DNA of 47,961 bases from JBECKQ01 sp040235375 (lineage in GTDB: Bacteria > Planctomycetota > Phycisphaerae > UBA1845), in NCBI GenBank assembly GCA_040235375.1, contig JBECKQ010000467.1, positions 1 through 47,961 on the forward strand. Direction: 5' to 3'. Below, piece by piece: positions 25,401 to 31,498 of this stretch; within the stretch, counting starts at the first letter, position 1; each line of letters begins with the position of its first letter. Under the pieces are notes generated by a model. It searched no databases. It had not been told where the DNA came from and saw nothing but the letters and a program-made list of their open reading frames with translations. Made by a program: the position numbers and the translations under genes.

Positions 25401-27005
25401 AACGAACTCGACGGCCAGACATTCGAAATAGACGTTCCGGGAACCAGTTGCGACCCGGACATCACTGTCGATCTCGACAAGAGCACGATCGTCAATCTCG
25501 ACCCCGACAGTTTTAATTACGTCATTACCCCATCAGCCAATCAGATCGACATCACGATCACGTCTCCAGAGGCGTCGGCCAGCGCCCTCGCCAAGGGCGG
25601 TTGCCGGATTGAAGTTTGCAGTTCGGTATTTCCCAGTCTGTGCTGGTGCCTGGTCAAATTCGTGATCTCCGTGACCGCCACCGTTTCAATCGACGGAATT
25701 TCCGTGGACATGACCGTCACCGAGGACGATCTGCTCAATATGGCGAACATCCAACCTACGCTGAATTTCGACTCGAGCAACGTGAACATCACCATTGTCG
25801 GCGCCGACATTGATGCGGGTTGCGTGGGAGGGTTCGTCATCAAGCTGTTCCAATTGGAAGATGACATTGAGGCGATTCTCGTCGCGCTCGCGCAGTACTA
25901 CATTGACAACGAATTCGACGTGAACACGTTGCTTGACTTTGTTGACCTGCCGGCGCTGGAAATGGATCTGCTTAACCTCAGTGACGTCCCCCTCCACGAC
26001 GCCATGCTCGAGCTCGGTTTCGAGAAGACGGACGCGCAGATCACCGCGAGTGGCGTGGCGCTCGCGTACCAGACGACCTTTACGCCGACGATGACCGATT
26101 CGGAAGTGGCCATTACGCCCGGCATCCCGCTGACCGACGCACCACTGCCTCAGCCCTTCATCCCCTTTGCGGACGAGATCGCGGTCGCCATATCGGATGA
26201 CGCCGTCAATCTGCTGCTCAATGCGCTGACCCGCACCGGCGCTTTAATCACGCAGTATGAAGACGACTCCAAGACCGTCAATGATCTTCTGCCGGCGGAC
26301 TGCGATTCCCTGCTGCCGGAAGTCGATCAGCAGGGTGCCTGCGTCGGGCTTCGCGGCGGTGACTGCACCGCACTTCTGCCCGATGCGGAAGATACGTGCG
26401 AGAATATCCAGAATCTCGCCGCGCTCATGGGGATCGACAAGGACACGCAGTTGCTGCTGCACGGGCGCATCGATGTCGCACCCAAACTGCTCCTGTTCGA
26501 CGACCCCTTGACACCGTCGACGGTGGAGTCAGCGCTGCGGCTGTCGCAACTTTCGGTGGGCATCATTGCCGACCGCGACGGGGACGGCATATTCAGCATG
26601 CCCTACGACACGGTTCCGGCTTGCTCGCCGTTCAATCCCGCAACCGTGAAGGAGTGTGCGCTTTGGGAGGCATGTCTGGATATCGATTTCTTCACCGATA
26701 TCACGCTCACGATGGATGGTGACGTGCCGGTCATCAACACAACGGTGACGAATTCGGTACCGAGCACCGGCACCATGTGCAGCGGGGGAATGGGCACACC
26801 GGGCAACCCGTTCGATCCCATCGCTCAGAGCCTGGTGGTCGACTTGCTAACCGACCTGGTGACCAACAACACCCCGCCGCTGCGTATCGAGGGGCTGGAT
26901 TTCGGCGGGACCATCAGCCTGCAAAATCCCAAGCTCATCGTCATCGAGAATGACGGGGATACCGACTTCGACGACTACTTGGCGATTACGGCTGATCCCC
27001 AGTAG
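22476..27005 (+). CDS. Secreted MopE-repeat protein with BPI/TULIP-like C-terminus
   Basis: The product is 1509 aa. The start ATG at 22476 follows AGGGAG and gives a signal peptide (MIRVGIVCITVGLCSTAFGA); the frame is open 28 codons further upstream without such signals. Residues about 26-205 are beta-rich, anchor-domain-like. Residues about 210-498 hold MopE-like putative metal-binding repeats (EVCNGIDDDCDGQVDEGF, DGLDNDCDGLIDLDDPDC, VCDGIDNDGDGEIDEDFP). A dockerin-like loop lies near 605-632 (DSDCDNDIDLRDFASVQVNF). The C-terminal 560 residues contain GTQQIIESLLKEMLDPLIGQ and ISDDAVNLLLNALTRTGALI, patterns I associate with BPI/LBP-like tubular lipid-binding proteins. If correct it would bind a hydrophobic ligand outside the cytoplasm. 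No enzyme motif is seen. A strong terminator follows at 27062. Confidence 0.85.
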   Translation: MISTRMIRVGIVCITVGLCSTAFGASIIWIDTEFSDPDWQHSVLYSLPSAAMSFVGQVTSGGNPGAHQEGEQLVFNPGAAILTGHLCSGCGTFDPAVSGAVANITVRFDYQDLSLGVPGAVPEQGVYLRQGSTNFIRRIDPVAIHNAWDQVSAVLLTASDPGWQIALPGALVPGTPDFSSNGQPIQLGYYAFVEATGDGGLHLWGVDNFEVTINYDCASEVCNGIDDDCDGQVDEGFGTIGLLDSGSVGFLPVGSTCYDGEGACFAPGRVICTSNGLDAYCSARLPTPGVEGPYGDPTCCNFEDDDCDGLQDGEDPDCTGAERCDFCDNDNDGLVDEDFPNLGDVCTVGVGLCKNTGVIICTDDGSGTECTAQPYPPRTEGPPQTHRCQDGLDNDCDGLIDLDDPDCLEPEVCDGIDNDGDGEIDEDFPTLGDMCQVGSGQCAASGIIVCTADGSGVMCSASPGKGSPEGPVGCDCADGIDNDCDGLIDLDDPDCGGSQLSVRCALEPTCGPLGDDCRSWHTVDFDAINGSGGEIVEAELLGLNTNGDVIASIAVADGDTVRLASRVNPADFVATTTQVTMDNTFFAGWPGCETGPGNGPLAAGCGPFDSDCDNDIDLRDFASVQVNFGQTIAYHELAAPTPLLVVQGDDGLQRAQAFCSNVPFAGMVEPDDTVVVSNEGENISRVVAALPEIDPASLFLKIDGVDIFNALGIDPAADFPGGPFGGTVQLGTSCSAKICDLRVQMAPVGTLSPNTLSMYVEDLCCGGHIAVLTGSKRPGAFPDDPDPRCNVDDLREGGVAQVFEVTIFSPTEGEITAGGPTLVTGEVCHGRELDCRFDTICPPEVKLNGAYRPLAGPIVTPGDGENSADTFRYTFTETMNQTDLVQEVILGNGVQGTLDPGANRLIAEANDPVGNAAFDNVLFAVGPVQPPGFRGATGVDKGLNLALDTPGTQQIIESLLKEMLDPLIGQVQKWLNELDGQTFEIDVPGTSCDPDITVDLDKSTIVNLDPDSFNYVITPSANQIDITITSPEASASALAKGGCRIEVCSSVFPSLCWCLVKFVISVTATVSIDGISVDMTVTEDDLLNMANIQPTLNFDSSNVNITIVGADIDAGCVGGFVIKLFQLEDDIEAILVALAQYYIDNEFDVNTLLDFVDLPALEMDLLNLSDVPLHDAMLELGFEKTDAQITASGVALAYQTTFTPTMTDSEVAITPGIPLTDAPLPQPFIPFADEIAVAISDDAVNLLLNALTRTGALITQYEDDSKTVNDLLPADCDSLLPEVDQQGACVGLRGGDCTALLPDAEDTCENIQNLAALMGIDKDTQLLLHGRIDVAPKLLLFDDPLTPSTVESALRLSQLSVGIIADRDGDGIFSMPYDTVPACSPFNPATVKECALWEACLDIDFFTDITLTMDGDVPVINTTVTNSVPSTGTMCSGGMGTPGNPFDPIAQSLVVDLLTDLVTNNTPPLRIEGLDFGGTISLQNPKLIVIENDGDTDFDDYLAITADPQ

Positions 27006-27467
27006 CCCAGTCGGTATCCGAAGAACGGTGAGTGCCCGGCCATTCGAAGGCCGCAATCAAGAGCCCTCCTCCTCCCCGGGGGAGGGCTTTTTGTAGGCGC
27101 GTCAGGCACGACGAACAGCGTCATGATGCTGTTGACGGCGAAGCCCCCGGGGCGAGTTGGTCGGTATCGAAAACCTGATGGCGCGTCTGCGGAGCGCATA
27201 GCGGCACCGTCGAGGCGCTGTTTGGCCGGAGGCCGACGGTAAGGTGCACCGTGGTCCCGGCCGCTACGACCTTATCAGTCGTGTTACTCGCCTGCAAAGT
27301 ACGCCCGTGGTTTTGGTGGTTCTATGCACTGGCCCTCTGGAAAGCACGGAGGGCGACTCCTGATTTGGGAACTCGGGCAGGTAGAGTGCAGGTACACGCC
27401 ACTGATATCACCGATAGAACTCTCGTTCGCGCCTTCGAGAACTGAACAGCGTAATGGGAGCACCGCC
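27006..27467. other. Gap holding a terminator, otherwise empty
   Basis: The terminator at 27062-27092 ends the preceding gene. The remaining 370 bases show only short frames (for example plus 27251-27445, a Trp-rich run from a GTG) without ribosome sites or family resemblance. The promoter of the receiver/TadZ-like pair is expected here, but none is evident. Confidence 0.5.
27062..27092 (+). terminator. Rho-independent terminator
   Basis: AGCCCTCC (27062-27069) pairs with GGAGGGCT (27081-27088), with an 11-base GC-rich loop, and a T-run (27088-27092) follows. It is the clearest intrinsic terminator in the window and ends the 1509-aa gene. Confidence 0.85.
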
Positions 27468-27851
27468 ATGTTTAAGGCCTGCGCCATCTGCATCTATACA
27501 GGCCCTGCGGTCGATCCGCCGCTCGAGCTCTTCCGCGGCCTCCGGGAGTTCGGTAATCAGTACCACGCCAGCACGTGGCAGGAGCTCGAAGGCTGGCTGC
27601 ACGGAAGGAAAAGCGGTCTTGTCGTCGCGGATCTGGATGCGCCGGATATCTTTGAAGTGCTTCAACGTATCTGCAAGAAGGTTCCGGCATGCAAGATCAT
27701 TGGATTCGGCAACCCGGCGGATCCCCGGATGATCATACAAGCCAATCGCCTGGGCTGCAGCCAGTTCGTGGCGAAGCCCGTTGATATGCGTGAATTGCAC
27801 ACCGTGGTCGAACAGGTGCTCGAACTCCTGCCGGCATCGCTATCTTTGTAG
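27468..27851 (+). CDS. Stand-alone receiver-like protein, paralogue of TadZ N-terminus
   Basis: The product is 127 aa. The start ATG at 27468 has GGGAG 8 bases before it; a longer frame upstream lacks signals. The fold is CheY-like: strand-helix alternation, LVVADLDAPD carrying the Asp at the usual phosphorylation position, and a conserved Lys in FVAKPVD. The acidic pair at the end of strand 1 is missing (CAICIYTG), so it may be a pseudo-receiver that is not phosphorylated. It aligns along its length with residues 1-115 of the next protein (shared IQANRLGC and KP), so the two are a tandem duplicate. Its stop lies 10 bases before the GTG of the TadZ-like gene, whose ribosome site overlaps this stop, so the two are coupled. 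It probably acts with the ATPase; no partner is proved. Confidence 0.8.
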   Translation: MFKACAICIYTGPAVDPPLELFRGLREFGNQYHASTWQELEGWLHGRKSGLVVADLDAPDIFEVLQRICKKVPACKIIGFGNPADPRMIIQANRLGCSQFVAKPVDMRELHTVVEQVLELLPASLSL

Positions 27852-27861
27852 GACGCCGATT

Positions 27862-30800
27862 GTGCGCAAATTCAGGCATCTATGCATTTACAATTCCGTT
27901 GCGGGGAACCCGGTGGCCGAGTCGTTCCGGAGCCTTCGCGGGTGCACTGTTCTGGGAGAGGTGAGGACGTGGAAAGAACTCGAGTTCTGGCTGCGCGAGG
28001 GAAGCGTCGATCTCGTTGTGGTTGATCTGGAAGACCCAGAGAGCCTTGAGATCCTGGAGCAGGTATGCAATCGTTACTCGTCGTGCAAGGTGGTCGGAAT
28101 CGGAAGACCGGCCGATTCGCGCAGGTTGATCCAGGCGAATCGGCTGGGGTGCAACGAGTTCGTGACGAAGCCCATCAGGACGGAGGACCTGCAGGAGGCT
28201 GTCGAGCGAATTCTCGGTCCCCAGACGACCGTGCCGGTCGCGCACAAGAAAATCTGTATCGTCGGGGCATCAGGCGGAGTCGGGACGACGACCATCGCTT
28301 GCAACCTGAGCATCGAACTGGCCAACCTGACGCATTGCCGGTGCGGACTGATCGACATGAATCTGGAGCTGGGCGACATCGGCTCTGTCCTGAACTTGAC
28401 GCCGGAATACTCGTTGGCCGACGTTTGCTCCCTGGAAAAAAACAGCGATCATCGCCTCTTGGAGAAGGCGTTTCAGCCACTGCCCTATAACGTCTTCGTG
28501 CTGCACGCGCCCAGCGACACGAAATCGCTGGATTCGATCACACCGGAAGGCATCAAGACGGTCTTGGCGCTGGCGCGCGAGACGTTCCCATTCATTGTCA
28601 TCGACCTTCCCCGTACATTCGACCCGTTGGTCGCGGCCGCCGCAGAAGGTGCGGATCACTTCCTGATCGTAACCGAGCTGGCCGTCGCCGGGATTCACAA
28701 CGCCGCACGCATACAAGTGCAGTTCAGCCAAATGGGGGTGTCGAAGAAGTCAATCGGCGTAGTGGTCAATCGCAACCGCTCCAGGCATGGGTCGGTCGAC
28801 CGCAGGATCGTCAAGGAGCACTTCGGTGATGCTCTTTTCGGGGTTGTTCCGAACGATTATGCGCGAGCCAAGATGGCGCTTGACCTGGGAGAACCGCTCG
28901 GGGCTGACAAGCGCAGCAGCCCGATACGTGTTGCGCTTCGCGAGATGGCCGCCAAGATCGCCGCGGATCAGTTCGCAGAGGAAGTGGCGCACTCGCGTGC
29001 CGAAGATCGGGGCAACAGAAAACCGGCACGCGACTCCGACAGCGGAGCTTCAGCGGCGGACGCGGATTCCCACGGTTTCGCTGGGCAGTTTGTCAGTGCG
29101 GCCCGGAGGCTCACCAGTTGGCCGGGGAAGCGACAATGCAACTCTGCTGGCGGCAAAGAAAACTACGCCGAGCTGAACGACCGTCACATCATGGCAGAGG
29201 CTCGATTGCGGGAGCTTCAGGAACGGATCGGCGCATTATCGAGCGAGTCTGCGGAGCGGTCCGGCCAGATCGAGCGCCTGGGAGGCGAACTGGAGGCGGC
29301 GCATCGTGAGCTGGCGGAGCGGCAGCAGAGCTGCTGCGATCTGGATAGCCAGCTTGCAGCGCTGACCGCTGACCGGGACGCAGCGTTAAATGAGCGGGTC
29401 CGCAGCCAGGCGGAGTTGCAGTCGATCCAGGCGAAGTTGCAGCACTTGAATGACCAGAAGGAGGAGTGGCGCCGGGAACGGGAGGCCCAGCAGGAGCACA
29501 TCGGCATCGTTCAGGAGCAGCGTGATGCAGTGCAGCGCGACCTCGACAGGAGCGCGGCCCACAATGCTTCTCTCGAAGAGCGACTGCAGGAGAGTGCAAC
29601 GCGGATCAGCGAACTGCAGAATCAGATCGGCACGTTGTCGGGCGAGTCAGCGGAGCGGGCCGGTCAGATCGAGCGTTTTGGAGGAGAGCTCGAGGCGGCG
29701 CATCGTGATCTGGCGGAGCGGCAGCAGAGCTGCTGCGATCTGGAGGGCCAGCTTGCAGCGCTGACCGCTGACCGGGACACAGCGTTGAGCGAGCAGCTCC
29801 GCAGCGAGGCGGAACTACACACGGCGCTGGAGCAGGTGCAGCGGCTGCAGCATGGGCTGAACACGCAGTCGCAGAACAACCGGTCACTTGACGAGCAGTT
29901 GCAGGAGAAGGCGGCCCGGATCGGCGAGTTGGAGGGACGGATCGAGGCATTGTCGCGCGAGTCGGGGGAGCGGGCCGGCCAGATCGAGCGCTTGGGAGGC
30001 CAACTGGAGGCGGCGCATCGTGAGTTGGCGGAGCGGCAGCGGAGCTGCTGCGATCTGGAGAACCAGCTTGCAGCGCTGACCGCTGACCGCGACGCAGCGT
30101 TGAGCGAGCAGCTCCGCAGCGAGGCGGAACTGCAGACGGCGCTGGAGCAGGTGCAGCAACTGCAAGATCAGGAGACCCGGCGAAAACAGATCGACGCCTT
30201 GCGCTCTGAGCTGCACAGTAGCCTGACTAACGATGCGATTCTCCAAGAGCGGTTACAGCAAACGCAATCCCGCGTGATCGAAGTGGGTCAAGAATTCGCT
30301 CAAGTCGGCAAGCAGCCTCCTCAGTCCAATGCGGAGACGGGCGCCGTTCTAGTGCCTGCCGACCGACGCGTTGGTCGAAAACGCCTTGCGACGGTGCGGT
30401 ACCTTCAACATTTTGCCGTCGTTAAGGCCGGAATGCTCGCCGCCATGCTCCGCGGACGTTTCCGCCTGCTCATTCGGTCATCCTCATCGCTCAGGCGCCA
30501 CTTTCACAGGATTCGGCAGGCGGCAGGAGCGCGTCTTCCGTCGCTACGTCGCGACCATGGTCGATCCGAGGTGATGGAAGCCCGGCCCGCGACTCAATCT
30601 TCGGTGACTCAGGCGCAGCCCCTCGGTGGCTTTCGTCGGTACCAACGCACATACCGGAGGCTGGTCACGGATTCGCCCCTGATTCACCGCCGCGCATGGG
30701 CGTCGGTCGCGGCATTCCCGATCAACGGGTCCCGACGTCTGCTCGCGCTGGTACGCGCTGGCCGCCGGCTGGTGCAGCGGCTTCCCCTCCTGTTGTGCGA

Positions 30801-31209
30801 TGTGAAGGCCTTCTTTGCGCCACTCAATCCTCCTGAAAACGACGGCGAGAAAACTGGCCGTGAGCCCGGGGAACTGCAGGGCCAAAGCGAGGCGTTAATG
30901 CGCGAAGTGGAGCATCTCGCCCGGCAGATCGCGGAACTGACCCTCTGTCCGGAGGATTCTCGCCAGGAATTGGTGGATAAGCAGCAGCACTGTCGCGACC
31001 TGCAGGCGCGGCTCGCCTCGGTGAACCCCAACCGCAATGCAGGAGTGAACGAGCCGCTCGATACCTCCGAGGCAATACAGGCCATCCGGGCGCAGATCCA
31101 GGAGATCCAGAGCGAGATTCTTGAAGCGCAGAAGCAGGACGCACGCGGCAAGATCGACTCGCGGTCCCCGGACAGGCAGCAACAGCATGCTGAGAATGCC
31201 GCCCGATAG
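27862..31209 (+). CDS. TadZ/CpaE-like ATPase fused to long repeat-built coiled coil
   Basis: The product is 1115 aa from GTG at 27862 (AGGA overlapping the previous stop). Residues 1-115: receiver-like domain (LVVVDLEDPES; TKPIR). Residues about 126-376: MinD/ParA-family ATPase with the atypical Walker A GASGGVGTTTIACNLS, in which Thr replaces the usual Lys, as is common in TadZ/CpaE; also IDMNLELGDIG (Walker A' and deviant-box region) and PFIVIDLPRTFDPL. Known TadZ/CpaE proteins are about 400-500 aa and localise Tad pilus machinery to a cell pole. This one continues with about 390 residues of coiled coil built from three near-repeats (LAERQQSCCDL, LAALTADRDAALSEQLRSEA), an Arg-rich stretch (about 833-992), and a final coiled coil. 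No other tad/cpa genes are in the window. Function is inferred as a cytoplasmic positioning or scaffold protein. Confidence 0.83.
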   Translation: MRKFRHLCIYNSVAGNPVAESFRSLRGCTVLGEVRTWKELEFWLREGSVDLVVVDLEDPESLEILEQVCNRYSSCKVVGIGRPADSRRLIQANRLGCNEFVTKPIRTEDLQEAVERILGPQTTVPVAHKKICIVGASGGVGTTTIACNLSIELANLTHCRCGLIDMNLELGDIGSVLNLTPEYSLADVCSLEKNSDHRLLEKAFQPLPYNVFVLHAPSDTKSLDSITPEGIKTVLALARETFPFIVIDLPRTFDPLVAAAAEGADHFLIVTELAVAGIHNAARIQVQFSQMGVSKKSIGVVVNRNRSRHGSVDRRIVKEHFGDALFGVVPNDYARAKMALDLGEPLGADKRSSPIRVALREMAAKIAADQFAEEVAHSRAEDRGNRKPARDSDSGASAADADSHGFAGQFVSAARRLTSWPGKRQCNSAGGKENYAELNDRHIMAEARLRELQERIGALSSESAERSGQIERLGGELEAAHRELAERQQSCCDLDSQLAALTADRDAALNERVRSQAELQSIQAKLQHLNDQKEEWRREREAQQEHIGIVQEQRDAVQRDLDRSAAHNASLEERLQESATRISELQNQIGTLSGESAERAGQIERFGGELEAAHRDLAERQQSCCDLEGQLAALTADRDTALSEQLRSEAELHTALEQVQRLQHGLNTQSQNNRSLDEQLQEKAARIGELEGRIEALSRESGERAGQIERLGGQLEAAHRELAERQRSCCDLENQLAALTADRDAALSEQLRSEAELQTALEQVQQLQDQETRRKQIDALRSELHSSLTNDAILQERLQQTQSRVIEVGQEFAQVGKQPPQSNAETGAVLVPADRRVGRKRLATVRYLQHFAVVKAGMLAAMLRGRFRLLIRSSSSLRRHFHRIRQAAGARLPSLRRDHGRSEVMEARPATQSSVTQAQPLGGFRRYQRTYRRLVTDSPLIHRRAWASVAAFPINGSRRLLALVRAGRRLVQRLPLLLCDVKAFFAPLNPPENDGEKTGREPGELQGQSEALMREVEHLARQIAELTLCPEDSRQELVDKQQHCRDLQARLASVNPNRNAGVNEPLDTSEAIQAIRAQIQEIQSEILEAQKQDARGKIDSRSPDRQQQHAENAAR
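29242..29424 (+). repeat. Coiled-coil coding repeat, copy 1
   Basis: This copy encodes SAERSGQIERLGGELEAAHR and LAERQQSCCDL, then LAALTADRDAALNE. The shared core lies 399 bases (133 codons) before copy 2. The DNA match is near-identical over much of 29290-29385, which indicates recent duplication within the gene. Confidence 0.8.
29641..29850 (+). repeat. Coiled-coil coding repeat, copy 2
   Basis: This copy encodes SAERAGQIERFGGELEAAHR and LAERQQSCCDL, then LAALTADRDTALSEQLRSEA and TALEQVQRLQ. The last segment is shared only with copy 3, so copies 2 and 3 are the closer pair. Confidence 0.8.
29957..30166 (+). repeat. Coiled-coil coding repeat, copy 3
   Basis: This copy encodes GERAGQIERLGGQLEAAHRE and LAERQRSCCDL, then LAALTADRDAALSEQLRSEA and TALEQVQQLQ. 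It starts 315 bases (105 codons) after copy 2. All spacings are multiples of three, so the frame is kept. Confidence 0.8.
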
Positions 31210-31498
31210 ATCTTAGAAGCAGGCAACGGCTCACAGCACCCGAAACATGCTGCAATATCAAGGTAGGAGCCGACGGCATTGGACGCCTCTCGGTCGCCCG
31301 CGAACACCGCCCGCCACTTAGCGCATCTGCGGCGCAGTGGGCTCATGACCCGGACACCGATTCGCATCCGCCAACTCGCTGGCCCTGGCCCAGACCTCTA
31401 ATTCGGTGTCCAACCGTTTCCCTGAACCGGGGAAAGAACGAGGGCACACGCAACTCCGTCCACTCGGCAGGACAGCTCAAGAACTTCGAGAAGCCGGG

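Noticed and set aside
27251..27445. 64-codon plus-strand frame from a GTG, Trp-rich
   Set aside because: No ribosome site and no conserved motif; lies in the presumed promoter gap.
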